64,000 bases of DNA from positions 310,001 to 374,000 of the forward strand of contig NZ_CANLQB010000003.1 in the NCBI RefSeq assembly GCF_947493125.1, in the 5' to 3' direction. Shown piece by piece: positions 26,510 through 34,778 of the stretch (its first letter is position 1; every line of letters starts with the position of its first letter). The notes below the pieces were generated by a model that saw nothing but the letters and a program-made list of their open reading frames with translations, searched no databases and had not been told where the DNA came from. Source of the DNA: an uncultured Roseobacter sp. (GTDB taxonomy: Bacteria > Pseudomonadota > Alphaproteobacteria > Rhodobacterales > Rhodobacteraceae). Position numbers and translations under genes: made by a program.

Positions 26510-26571
26510 CGTGAAGGTCCCGCGTTGAGATGGCTCTGTTATGGCGCATCACGGCGCCCACTGCAAACCCG

Positions 26572-27666
26572 TCAGAAGCGCCAGCGCGCCCCGACGAAGG
26601 TCACATCCTGATCCAGCAAGTCGGCGCCGGTGTCGTCGAACTCGAAGGTGCGGTAGCTGGCATAGAGCTCGGTGTTCCAGGCATCGACCTTTTGCACCAC
26701 GGCGAGGCCGACGGAGCTTGAGTCCGAGCCAGTCACGCCGAAGTCTTCGCCCGCGTAGTAGTCAAGCGAAATGCGGGTCTCTCCGGCGGCGATCCAATCG
26801 CGTTTGATGCCGCCCTTGATGTAGACATAGCTCGCGTCGCCGTCCTGTTGGCGACCGGTGGCGACGGAGAGGTTGAGGCCGGTGTCCTTGTGCAGGATCG
26901 CGACCGACCCGAGCAGCAGCTCTTCATCGGAATCGCGGATCGACAGACCTGCGCGGGCAGCCACCTGATAGGCGCCGTAATCCTGATCGTACTTCAGGCC
27001 GATGTCGTAAAATTCGTCTTCATTTCCGCGGGTTAGGACCTCTTCCCCGGCGCTGACCGCCAGCGAGAATCCGGCGAAACTGGGGGTGTCATAGCGGATG
27101 CGGAACCGCCTGCCGCCGTCGAAGGCGCTGAAGGCGTCGCCGATGTCAAATCCGGAGGCGCCGCCGCCTGCAAGCTGGAAGACCTGGCTGCCCGCCTGAT
27201 CCTGCAGGCTGGAGTAGGCGATGACGGAGGTGCCGGAGAAGTCGGCCTCCGCCGTGCTGTCGGTGGCGATACTGCCTTGTCCGAAGGAGAAGGTGCCGAA
27301 GGTGTGGGACTGGTAGATCGCCTCGAACTTGCGGATCTCGGTGCGGCGGTAATTCTGCTCGAACCCGTCGTCGGCGCCATTGATGCTGGAGGAGCCCGTG
27401 AAGCCCAGAGCGGTCTCGAAATGCAGGCGGAATTCGGCGCCGCCCTGCAGTGGCTGTTTGTAGATCAACCCGATCCGGCTGTTGGAATTATCGTTATCTG
27501 TCAGGCCTGTATTCGATCCGTCGCCATTGTCCACGTTGATGATGCCGAGGTTCAGATGGCCGTAGAAATCGACCTCGGGGCCTGCCTGCTGAGCGGTGGC
27601 GGCGAGCGGCAGCGCAAGGGCGAGGAGCCCGGCGGAAGCGGGGAGGATGCGGGGGGAGTGCGTCAT
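26572..27666 (-). CDS. outer-membrane porin
   Basis: 364 residues from ATG 27666 (MTHSPRILPAS); a 26-residue longer frame lacks a signal-like start. Signal peptide ending ATAQQ, then alternating beta-strand sequence with many Asp/Gly turns and a terminal Phe (GARWRF), the usual Omp85/Bam recognition end. The pattern resembles Gram-negative trimeric porins of alphaproteobacteria. About 250 bp upstream lie 11-bp-phased GTCGGTAT repeats that could bind an OmpR/PhoB-type regulator. Solute preference unknown. Confidence 0.87.
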   Translation of the reverse strand: MTHSPRILPASAGLLALALPLAATAQQAGPEVDFYGHLNLGIINVDNGDGSNTGLTDNDNSNSRIGLIYKQPLQGGAEFRLHFETALGFTGSSSINGADDGFEQNYRRTEIRKFEAIYQSHTFGTFSFGQGSIATDSTAEADFSGTSVIAYSSLQDQAGSQVFQLAGGGASGFDIGDAFSAFDGGRRFRIRYDTPSFAGFSLAVSAGEEVLTRGNEDEFYDIGLKYDQDYGAYQVAARAGLSIRDSDEELLLGSVAILHKDTGLNLSVATGRQQDGDASYVYIKGGIKRDWIAAGETRISLDYYAGEDFGVTGSDSSSVGLAVVQKVDAWNTELYASYRTFEFDDTGADLLDQDVTFVGARWRF

Positions 27667-27915
27667 GGACGTGCCTTTCGGGAAGCGGCGCCGGACCGGC
27701 GTCTCTATACATCTTACGCGTGTATCTGGGTGGGTCAAACTCACGAGTGGCGGAGGGCGGTGCGTGGGTGCACGAGGGATTGTGCGGAATTGTGGACCAT
27801 TCGGTCTCTAAGTTGATCGGGCCGTAAAGGGACCGTACGCGCAACAGTTCGGGCGGTGGTTTTGGCGTGGGGCGCCGAATCGCGGGTTAACGCAGGTTTT
27901 CAGGGCGATTTGGAC

Positions 27916-27967
27916 GTCGGTATCGCGTCGGTATAACGTCGGTATTGTGTCGGTGCCGCGCACCGAC
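27916..27967. repeat. four 11-bp-phased direct repeats plus palindrome upstream of porin
   Basis: GTCGGTAT starts at 27916, 27927 and 27938, and GTCGGT at 27949, an exact 11-bp period (one helical turn). The last copy forms a perfect palindrome GTCGGTG-CCGCG-CACCGAC (27949-27967). Direct repeats with an 11-bp step are the binding pattern of OmpR/PhoB-type response regulators. Confidence 0.6.
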
Positions 27968-28438
27968 GTTGCGTGGTTAAGAGAGAGCGCGGTGGGGTTT
28001 GTTGAGAGGGGGTTAAGGCACGGTTCGGCATTGCCGAATTGAACGGTCCGGGGGGGACGGTTCAACGTGCCGTACACACACGTCGCAAGACTTGGGCCGG
28101 TGGGTAAGGCCCGTCTGGGAGGCCGTCCGGGATGAGGCCGTCGTCCAACGGTCCGGCAGGTCATTGGTGGGCCGAACACGCATTGTGTCGCTTGAGGGCA
28201 GAACCGGCCAACTCCACAGAGGCTTTGCCTCCGCTCTGTCGCCGACACAGGTGCCGGGCACCAGCTTCGCGAAGCGCCAGGGTGGACCGATATCATACGA
28301 TGCGCTTTCAGAATGGCGCCTGCGTTCGAACCGAGGGGGGGTGGCAGCGCCTCGGAAACTATCCGGGGGCTGTTTCAGCCGTTAACGGGCGGTGCCCCGG
28401 GGGAAGCGTGAAGGGCGGTACGCTTTCAGTATAGCACC

Positions 28439-28540
28439 GCGCCCGAACCGAGGGGTGGACGCGAAGCGCCCGCGTCACGCCGCAGGCGTGCCTCTGGCAC
28501 GACGGGGGCGGTTCGGGCGCTGCCCAATCGGAGATTGGGC
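28439..28540 (+). ncRNA. candidate structured RNA or long hairpin element
   Basis: GCGCCCGAACCG (28439-28450) pairs perfectly with CGGTTCGGGCGC (28509-28520). Inside lie CACGCC-GCA-GGCGTG (28476-28490) and GTGCC-TCT-GGCAC (28488-28500). A third hairpin, GCCCAATC-GGA-GATTGGGC (28522-28540), follows and is trailed by ATTT. Nested perfect arms without coding potential suggest an RNA element or a repeated palindromic unit. Class and strand are uncertain. Confidence 0.35.
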
Positions 28541-28571
28541 ATTTAGAGAAGCGTTTTGCTGCAACCCGGAT

Positions 28572-29723
28572 TCAAAAAAGCAGCGATAGCCATTTGAGCG
28601 CCGCGTCGATAAGTTCAACGAGCTTGTCTTGGTTCTGAACCGCCCAAGCATCTGCTCCCTTCTTGACCACAGTTACAGTTGCTACGCTGATACCTGTGGC
28701 GACCGTCCCCGCGACCCAAAGTCCGGATGCCTTCAATACGCCTGCAATGAGGGAGAGTGCGCGCTTGATTCTGGACGGCGTTGGCGTTTCCGCCTGCGCC
28801 TGTGTGCGCAGTTCGTCTGCGGCGACCCAGATTATGGTCTCCGGCGCTTGAGCAGGAAGGTCGTCGTCCGCCAAGGAGGGCGGCTGGTTGTGGCCCATTC
28901 CCGGCCCGCCGGGTTGTGACAAGTGGGCAGACTCTGCGATGCCGTGAGCGATGACCTGGACATCATAAGCGGCACGGATTTCAGAAATGCGACGTTCTAG
29001 GACGGCTTGCCCAGACTCCCAATGCCTATCGGTAATCTCCAGTGCAATGCGTTGAGTCAGTTCCCACGGCAGCGGAGTACCTTTGAGAATGGCGTCGTAC
29101 CAATCGTACAAAAAGTATCTATTCCGGCTATTGCCATCGGAGTGTCCAAAAACGCTCGGAGCGAGCGATGGAAAGGGGTTGGCCAGCTGCTCATCGTGCC
29201 ACAAAGGCGGCCACGACAAAGGCTGGAGGCTGTCGAGGTGCGCGGCTCTATAGATGGACGATGCGGCGCGCTCTCGATCTGGTAGGTCCTCCGGTTTGTA
29301 TTCTGGGTTCTGTGGATCTGGGCCAGTTGGCGCGACGAGTTCGCGGGCGCTAGCAGCCGTTCGCCCTAAAGTGTTGCGAGCGAAGAGAACGGAATCCTGC
29401 TGTGAGTCGCAGACAGTGAATAGCGCGCATTGAAGGGATAGAGCGGCTCTTTCATGTGCTTCTTCGTCATACAAAGCTGCATCGGCTATGGCTTCTGCCG
29501 CCGCGCCTGCGGCTTTTGCGAATCTTACTCGACCACCGTCATGATCTCTGCTGGCGGCTGAGGCGATCAGCGCGGCGCGAAAACCGTTGAAAAGGTCTTC
29601 ACTTCGCGTTTCGAGCGCAGGCAAGCACCGGAGTGCGGAACGCGCCCCAAACCAGACTCTGGTTTGATGATTTTGACCGTCCAGCCAATCTCCAGCGCTG
29701 TCGAAATCCAAAATTTCTGACAT
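28572..29723 (-). CDS. hypothetical protein with GHNQPP motif and C-terminal hydrophobic segment
   Basis: 383 residues from ATG 29723. The N-terminal ~200 residues are helical and acidic, with the phrase VWFGARSALRCLPAL. The motif GMGHNQPPS near residue 276 is a variant of the GIGHNNPP motif seen in many poorly known alphaproteobacterial proteins, often near mobile DNA. After it comes a Gly/Val-rich hydrophobic stretch (VAGTVATGISVATVTVV), possibly a membrane span, and a short C-terminal helix. It sits alone between hairpin-rich spacer and lepA, 47 bp from the divergent lepA start. Base composition is a little lower in GC than its neighbours. Probably acquired accessory gene; function unknown. 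Confidence 0.7.
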   Translation of the reverse strand: MSEILDFDSAGDWLDGQNHQTRVWFGARSALRCLPALETRSEDLFNGFRAALIASAASRDHDGGRVRFAKAAGAAAEAIADAALYDEEAHERAALSLQCALFTVCDSQQDSVLFARNTLGRTAASARELVAPTGPDPQNPEYKPEDLPDRERAASSIYRAAHLDSLQPLSWPPLWHDEQLANPFPSLAPSVFGHSDGNSRNRYFLYDWYDAILKGTPLPWELTQRIALEITDRHWESGQAVLERRISEIRAAYDVQVIAHGIAESAHLSQPGGPGMGHNQPPSLADDDLPAQAPETIIWVAADELRTQAQAETPTPSRIKRALSLIAGVLKASGLWVAGTVATGISVATVTVVKKGADAWAVQNQDKLVELIDAALKWLSLLF

Positions 29724-29770
29724 CTAAAACTAATTGACCCTTAGAGGATTCCGCACCATATCCCAACACC

Positions 29771-31570
29771 ATGACACCGCTTTCACATATCCGCAATTTC
29801 TCCATCGTCGCGCATATCGACCATGGGAAATCGACGCTCGCTGACCGGCTCATTCAGTCCACCAACACGGTGGCGGACCGGGATATGAAGGATCAGATGC
29901 TCGACAGCATGGACATCGAGCGCGAGCGCGGCATCACCATCAAGGCGCAGACCGTGCGGATCAATTACACCGCGCAGAATGGCGAGGGTTATGTGCTCAA
30001 CCTGATCGACACGCCGGGGCATGTGGATTTCGCCTATGAGGTCTCGCGGTCCATGCGGGCGGTCGAGGGGTCCTTGCTGGTGGTGGACAGCACGCAGGGC
30101 GTCGAGGCGCAGACGCTGGCGAATGTGTATCACGCGATTGATGCGGATCACGAGATCGTGCCGGTGCTGAACAAGATCGACCTGCCGGCCAGCGACTGTG
30201 ACCGGGTGGCGGAGCAGATCGAGGATGTGATCGGGATCGATGCGAGCGGCGCCATCCAAGTCTCGGCCAAGACCGGGCAGGGCATCACAGAGACGCTGGA
30301 GGCCATCGTGCAGCATCTGCCCGCGCCCAAGGGCGCGCGCGAGGCGCCGCTGAAGGCGATGCTGGTGGACAGCTGGTACGACAGCTATCTCGGCGTGATC
30401 GTGTTGGTGCGGATCATGGACGGCGTGCTCAAGAAGGGCGAGCGCATCCGGATGATGCAGACCGGGGCCAGCTATCACGTCGACCGGATCGGTGTCTTCC
30501 GCCCTGAGATGACGGTGATTGACGCCTTGGGGCCGGGGGAGATCGGGTTCCTGACGGCCTCGATCAAGCAGGTGCGGGATACGCGCGTGGGCGACACGAT
30601 CACCCATGAGAAGAAGGGCACGGAGGTGGCGCTGCCGGGGTTCAAGCCCTCGCAGCCTGTCGTGTTCTGTGGGCTCTTCCCGGTGGATTCAGCGGAATTT
30701 GAAGACCTGCGCGATGCGATCGAGAAGCTGGCGCTGAATGATGCGTCGTTTTCCTATGAGATGGAGACGTCCGCCGCGCTGGGCTTCGGGTTCCGCTGCG
30801 GGTTCCTGGGGCTCTTGCATCTGGAGGTAATCCGCGACCGGATCGAGCGGGAGTATGACATCGAGCTGATCACCACGGCGCCCTCGGTGATCTATCATGT
30901 GTACCTCAAGGACGGCGAGATGATGGAGCTGCACAACCCGGCGGATATGCCGGATCTGACGCTGGTCGATCATCTGGAGGAGCCGCGGATCAAGGCGACG
31001 ATCCTGGTGCCGGATGAGTATCTGGGCGACGTGCTGAAGCTGTGTCAGGACCGGCGGGGCATTCAGCTCGATCTGACCTATGCGGGGTCGCGCGCGATGG
31101 TGGTCTATGACCTGCCGCTCAACGAGGTGGTGTTCGACTTCTACGACCGGCTGAAATCGGTCACCAAGGGCTACGCGAGCTTTGACTATCAGATGATCGG
31201 CTACCGCGAGGACAAGCTGGTGAAGATGTCCATTCTGGTGAACGACGAGCCGGTGGATGCGCTGAGCACAATGGTCCACCGCGACCGGGCGGAGCAGCGC
31301 GGGCGGGCGATGGTGGAGAAGCTGAAGGACCTGATCCCGCGGCACATGTTCAAGATCCCGATCCAGGCGGCCATCGGTGGCAAGGTGATCGCGCGGGAGA
31401 CGCTCTCGGCGATGCGCAAGGACGTGACGGCCAAGTGCTACGGTGGCGACGCGACGCGGAAGCGCAAGCTGCTGGACAAGCAGAAGGCGGGGAAGAAGAA
31501 GATGCGCCAGTTCGGGAAGGTGGATATTCCGCAGGAGGCGTTTATTTCCGCGTTAAAAATGGATGGCTGA
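29771..31570 (+). CDS. lepA: elongation factor 4 (back-translocating GTPase LepA)
   Basis: 599 residues, full length. GTPase motifs: G1 [10 protein letters not shown]3 DTPGHVDF, G4 NKID. Further EF-G-like domains and the LepA-specific C-terminal domain follow ([36 protein letters not shown]). It binds the ribosome and promotes back-translocation or late assembly under ionic stress. Starts 47 bp from the divergent hypothetical gene. A short hairpin over its stop codon probably ends the transcript. Confidence 0.97.
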   Translation: MTPLSHIRNFSIVAHIDHGKSTLADRLIQSTNTVADRDMKDQMLDSMDIERERGITIKAQTVRINYTAQNGEGYVLNLIDTPGHVDFAYEVSRSMRAVEGSLLVVDSTQGVEAQTLANVYHAIDADHEIVPVLNKIDLPASDCDRVAEQIEDVIGIDASGAIQVSAKTGQGITETLEAIVQHLPAPKGAREAPLKAMLVDSWYDSYLGVIVLVRIMDGVLKKGERIRMMQTGASYHVDRIGVFRPEMTVIDALGPGEIGFLTASIKQVRDTRVGDTITHEKKGTEVALPGFKPSQPVVFCGLFPVDSAEFEDLRDAIEKLALNDASFSYEMETSAALGFGFRCGFLGLLHLEVIRDRIEREYDIELITTAPSVIYHVYLKDGEMMELHNPADMPDLTLVDHLEEPRIKATILVPDEYLGDVLKLCQDRRGIQLDLTYAGSRAMVVYDLPLNEVVFDFYDRLKSVTKGYASFDYQMIGYREDKLVKMSILVNDEPVDALSTMVHRDRAEQRGRAMVEKLKDLIPRHMFKIPIQAAIGGKVIARETLSAMRKDVTAKCYGGDATRKRKLLDKQKAGKKKMRQFGKVDIPQEAFISALKMDG

Positions 31571-31585
31571 CAGCTGGCCATTTTT
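31563..31585 (+). terminator. probable intrinsic terminator of lepA
   Basis: ATGGC (31563-31567) pairs with GCCAT (31577-31581), followed directly by four more T; the hairpin overlaps the lepA stop. An alternative pairing, AAAAATGG with CCATTTTT (31555-31585), would also form a terminator-like stem. Confidence 0.5.
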
Positions 31586-31760
31586 GACGACGCGTGCGGG
31601 AAAGCGGCTTTGCATAGCAGAGTTGCGGCCGCACCTCAGTACAGTGGTGGCGGGGATGGATAGGTGAGCTTTGACATCTCTGGGACTTAGCAAAGCGGCA
31701 GCAGGATCTCAGATTTTATATGTTTACTTTCATCACTAGGATATTTTTAGCGCCGACACC

Positions 31761-32816
31761 ATGATATTTGCTGCAGCTTTTATCTCAAAGTTTTCACCTA
31801 TCTCCTCGCTATTCGTATCCGATCTACTGCTGTCAGATGGAAAAGAGAAGTGGGTCTGGAATGGACTTTCTCCGTCTAGACAAAATGGTCTCCCCCATCC
31901 TACCTTAGGTGTAGATCTGGTTCAGAAGATGCATATTTGCGGTAAGTACCTATTCTTATGGGCTGGTATAAGGATTGAAACTGCGAGTATTGTTCGTGAG
32001 CTAGAAAGGCTGAAATCCAAAAAATTTAACGAAGTTAAGAATTACCTAACTCAGTACTCAGATTTAAACTTAAGATCACTGTCATGGGCATTATTCCATT
32101 TTGACGGAAAAAGGATTAAATACATCACTAATAGTTTTAGCGATGATAACGACGAAACGATTGTGGTTTCGATGGGTTCTGGTTCAGGGGACTTGTATTG
32201 GGATGAGTTTGGACCAATGAAATCGAATTTTACTCATCCTTTGGTATGTGAGGAGTATGGCGGACTTAGTCCTGCCCTTCGTGCAGCAAGTCAAAGGCTT
32301 GGAGAGTACTTTTATCGTGAAACCCAATTCCGCATGGACATAGAGAAAGCCTACGGATCAGGTCTTGAGTGGACGGTACCGTTGAAGTCGGGTGGTTTTA
32401 AGAAAATGAACTATTCACTATGTCATCTTCTACATGATGGGGAATCTTGGGGCTTAGCGGCAAAATACCATTTTAAGTATAAATCTAAGCTTCTGACCAT
32501 AGTTTCAATTTTTGCGCAAAGACCGACCTTCACGAAAGGTCAGATAGGACCAGAATTTCAGGCTGATATCAATTGGTGCCAAAATACCTTGAGTGATCCT
32601 AAGTCGCCGCGCATTAACTTTCCCGACAACAACTTATTGAAGTGTTCACGTGAATTCATGATCGCTGAGAGTTCGGGAAGTTTCAAGTTCCGTCCATTTG
32701 CTAGAAAGCTATTCATGTCTAAATTTGGCAGTGATGGGCATGGCAAATTAGATGTAAAATTGGCTGGGAAAGAACTGAATGAATATTTTGAGGGTATACC
32801 AGCGAAAAGACTTTAG
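31761..32816 (+). CDS. hypothetical protein, low GC, faintly Ntn-hydrolase-like
   Basis: 351 residues. Codon and base composition are strikingly A+T-rich compared with all neighbours, so recent transfer is likely. The N-terminus (MIFAAAFISKF, then FVSDLLLSDGKEKW), the strand KYLFLWAGIRIETASIVREL and the loop IVVSMGSGSGDLYW recall the order of elements in proteasome/HslV-like Ntn-hydrolase proteins, but a catalytic N-terminal Thr/Ser/Cys is not evident. This comparison is weak. No good ribosome site is seen before the ATG. It is the only protein gene in the island between lepA and tRNA-Thr(CGT). Function unknown. Confidence 0.65.
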   Translation: MIFAAAFISKFSPISSLFVSDLLLSDGKEKWVWNGLSPSRQNGLPHPTLGVDLVQKMHICGKYLFLWAGIRIETASIVRELERLKSKKFNEVKNYLTQYSDLNLRSLSWALFHFDGKRIKYITNSFSDDNDETIVVSMGSGSGDLYWDEFGPMKSNFTHPLVCEEYGGLSPALRAASQRLGEYFYRETQFRMDIEKAYGSGLEWTVPLKSGGFKKMNYSLCHLLHDGESWGLAAKYHFKYKSKLLTIVSIFAQRPTFTKGQIGPEFQADINWCQNTLSDPKSPRINFPDNNLLKCSREFMIAESSGSFKFRPFARKLFMSKFGSDGHGKLDVKLAGKELNEYFEGIPAKRL

Positions 32817-33263
32817 TATATATACGCGGCGGAGCTCGGCAACTTACAATTAGTAGTTTTTATCCTTGGTATAATAATTACTTTTACAGTTTACCGAATT
32901 TTTCTCATTCTTATCACATCGAGATAAACGCAAAACGCCTTTGCTAAATGCTCAACCAGAAATCGGTTAGCGCACGGACCGCCTCTGCCGTACTCAAACA
33001 GCGCCGGAGGCGTGCTGCGGGCGTTTGGTTCGGCCGCCACTTCGCTCCAACCCTGCGAGCAGAGACAAGGTGGATTTCATATGCAGACTGGAATAGCGTT
33101 GCTCAGCGTAGCGTTTGCGCTCTCCACTTTCGTCTCTTCAAACCGCACTCCGAACTGTTTGATCCACCTAGCGCAGAAAGAGGCGCGCTCTCGGCATGTC
33201 TGCGACACGCCTGCCGCTTGCACCAGACTGAAACGTTGCTCGTCGCCTTTGACACGGCGACGG
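32817..33263. other. gene-free part of the low-GC island
   Basis: The first ~120 bp are A+T-rich and continue the island; from about 32930 GC content rises again. Short open frames here have no protein-like features. No clear hairpin, repeat or RNA gene was recognised before tRNA-Thr(CGT). Confidence 0.5.
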
Positions 33264-33339
33264 TGGTGCCGCATAGGTGACTCGAACACCTGACCCCGTC
33301 ATTACGAATGACGTGCTCTACCAACTGAGCTAATGCGGC
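33264..33339 (-). tRNA. tRNA-Thr (anticodon CGT)
   Basis: On the minus strand GCCGCAT pairs with ATGCGGC, then A and an encoded CCA (33264-33266). Anticodon arm CGTCA-TTCGTAA-TGACG gives anticodon CGT; the T-arm contains TTCGAGT. 76 nt with CCA, intact. Confidence 0.95.
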
Positions 33340-33424
33340 CTAACCAAACGCAGGGCACCATACTAATGCCCTACTATTTTCAATTCCGTTTCGCCAATCC
33401 CTTGGCATCACATCACATTCACGA

Positions 33425-33477
33425 GCGGACCCGCTAATTACGAATGACGTGCTCTACCAGCTGAGCTACAGCGGCGC
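33425..33477 (-). pseudogene. truncated second tRNA-Thr copy (5' half only)
   Basis: On the minus strand a tRNA 5' half is readable: acceptor GCCGCTG, D-arm TAGCTCAGCTGGTAGAGC, and the anticodon 5' side CGTCA-TTCGTAAT. The 3' side of the anticodon stem breaks down (TAGCG instead of TGACG) and there is no T-arm or 3' acceptor. It shares ATTACGAATGACGTGCTC and the adjoining CTACCA/CTGAGCTA blocks with the intact tRNA 98 bp away. Likely a remnant left by integration or deletion. Confidence 0.7.
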
Positions 33478-33644
33478 GCGGGCGATGCCCCGACAGCGCC
33501 TCATTTGCCCCGAATGCACAAAAGAGGCAAGACCCAGGCTCCGATTTGACGCCAGAAAGCCGTTTTCGGCCTGCCCAAAAAAGCGGCGCGCCGAGAAAAA
33601 CACCTTCCCTCTGGAAACCTGCCAAAACAAACATAAATTCCAGC

Positions 33645-33699
33645 TTATCCCCAAGTTACCCACAGTTGAAACCGCAACAAATTCAATACCTTATCCACA
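33645..33699 (+). other. cluster of three DnaA-box-like 9-mers
   Basis: TTATCCCCA (33645-33653), TTACCCACA (33656-33664) and TTATCCACA (33691-33699) lie in one orientation within 55 bp of A+T-richer DNA. The third is a perfect DnaA box; the others differ at one position. Could be part of a replication origin, a DnaA-controlled promoter or a titration site. No replication gene is adjacent. Confidence 0.45.
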
Positions 33700-33780
33700 A
33701 GAAATTTCCGCGATCCGTCATTTTTCTGTTGCGCGACTCACCTCGAAAGACGCAATCTGACCTTACCGCAGCGGAGTTCA

Positions 33781-34165
33781 CTGAACGAAGTTGAGGACGC
33801 AAAGGCCCCTCGGGGTGGTGGCGAGACGGGATAGGCCTTCGGGTCAGGTTCGGATCGCAAACTCCACGAGGATGCAGGTCGGATCGCGGGGAGGTGAAAG
33901 CCTCGTGGCGAAAGGGCGGCGGAGGCCGGGCACGGAGAGGTTGGAGCGGCTCGCAAGGGCGGCGAAGACGGACCCGGGTCAGGTAGGGATGATGCGGGGG
34001 AGGGCCGGTCTTCGGACGGGTCGTCTCGGCGGAGGGTGGCAACGCTCTCAACGCAAGCTGGGCCTGCTGTCGCCCTCTGGGGGGATATAGAGGTTCAAGA
34101 AGGCGTCAGGATGTGCTCTCGGGCACGGGTCTGGACTTCGGTTCGATCCCCTGGCGCCTTTCGCT
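33781..34165 (+). ncRNA. candidate structured RNA between tRNA region and DksA-type gene
   Basis: About 385 bp of very GC-rich DNA with many matched arms but no protein-like frame: CCACGAGG (33864-33871) with CCTCGTGG (33901-33908); GTC-TTCG-GAC near 34009-34018; and a closing domain in which GGCGTCAGG (34102-34110) pairs with CCTGGCGCC (34150-34158), enclosing GTGC/GCAC (34113-34126) and GGAC-TTCG-GTTC (34133-34144). UUCG tetraloops are typical of stable RNAs. I could not match it to RNase P RNA, SRP RNA or a tmRNA tag. Class unknown. The DNA from 33477 to 33780 holds only the DnaA boxes. Confidence 0.4.
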
Positions 34166-34261
34166 TGTTTCGCCCCCTTTTGTCCCCGCTCAATTGACCC
34201 ACATCAAGGCACGGGCGCGCGCCCTGTGCGATCTCTTTTCGCAAGAGAAAGGAGACAGGTG

Positions 34262-34585
34262 ATGGATGACGCGCGGGCCAAGGACATCCTGCTGAGCCGC
34301 CGGGCCGAGCTGGTGGGGCATCTGACGGAGGTGGAGCAGCAGTTGGATGCGACGCCGCCGAAGGACTGGGAGGATTTCTCCTCCGAACGGCAGGGCGACG
34401 AGGTGCTGGAAGCCTTGGGGCAGGCGGAGCTGAACGAGTTGCGCCGGATCGATGCCGCGCTGGCCCGGGTTGCGTCGGGCTCCTACGGCGTCTGTCTCAC
34501 CTGTGGCGAGGATATTTCGGAGGCGCGGCTGGCCGTGCTGCCCGACACACCGCTGTGCAAGACCTGCGCAGCCACATCCGCATGA
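34262..34585 (+). CDS. TraR/DksA-type zinc-finger protein
   Basis: 107 residues from ATG 34262 with an AAAGGAGA site. A helical N-terminal part is followed by a C4 zinc finger CLTCGEDI...CKTC (about residues 78-102), as in DksA/TraR proteins that bind the RNA polymerase secondary channel. It is shorter than full DksA (~150 residues), more like the short accessory DksA paralogues. Its stop overlaps the start of the next small gene (ATGA at 34582-34585). Confidence 0.87.
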   Translation: MDDARAKDILLSRRAELVGHLTEVEQQLDATPPKDWEDFSSERQGDEVLEALGQAELNELRRIDAALARVASGSYGVCLTCGEDISEARLAVLPDTPLCKTCAATSA

Positions 34586-34773
34586 GGCCTGACATGCTAC
34601 GTCTGATTGCAATTCTTTACTGTTTCGTCGCCGCCACCCTGGCCGGGACGGGGGTGATCGCCGTGCTGAGCATGGGATACACCGCGGCGCTGCCCATCGG
34701 GGTGGCCGCGGGGGTGGGCGCGCTGCTGGCGTTGCCGGTGTCCTGGGCGGTGGCGGCGCGGATCTCCGCCTGA
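34582..34773 (+). CDS. small two-helix inner-membrane protein
   Basis: 63 residues from ATG 34582, overlapping the zinc-finger gene stop by four bases; an ATG at 34594 is an alternative. Two hydrophobic helices (AILYCFVAATLAGTGVIAVL and GVAAGVGALLALPVSWAV) are joined by a short turn. Similar small Rhodobacteraceae proteins are often labelled 'CTP synthetase', which this clearly is not. Function unknown; likely co-expressed with the DksA-type protein. Confidence 0.7.
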   Translation: MRPDMLRLIAILYCFVAATLAGTGVIAVLSMGYTAALPIGVAAGVGALLALPVSWAVAARISA

Positions 34774-34778
34774 GGGGC

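Larger units (their letters stand above)
27667..28571. other. 0.9-kb spacer without a convincing gene, repeat- and hairpin-rich
   Basis: No frame here has a protein-like sequence. It holds the phased GTCGGTAT repeats (27916-27967), an imperfect inverted repeat around 28036-28064 (TTGAACGGTCC against GGACGGTTCAA), a roughly 50-bp imperfect direct repeat (about 28296-28345 and 28417-28465, sharing CGCTTTCAG and CGAACCGAGGGG), and the hairpin block at 28439-28540. Confidence 0.6.

Noticed and set aside
27916-27967. CRISPR array or plasmid iterons as explanation of the phased repeats
   Set aside because: Repeat units are 8 bp with 3-bp gaps, far too short for CRISPR; no replication gene is nearby for iterons.
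27808-28296. 162-residue minus-strand frame upstream of the porin
   Set aside because: Pro/Arg/Thr-rich, crosses the GTCGGTAT repeats and hairpins, and has no ribosome site or motif.
32948-33280. 110-residue frame between the island gene and tRNA-Thr(CGT)
   Set aside because: Runs into the tRNA gene and lacks protein-like composition.
33781-34165. RNase P RNA, SRP RNA or alphaproteobacterial tmRNA as identity of the structured segment
   Set aside because: I could not find the GAGGAAAGTCC core of RNase P, the GGAA-loop core of SRP RNA, or a tag beginning Ala-Asn-Asp-Asn; left as unknown class.
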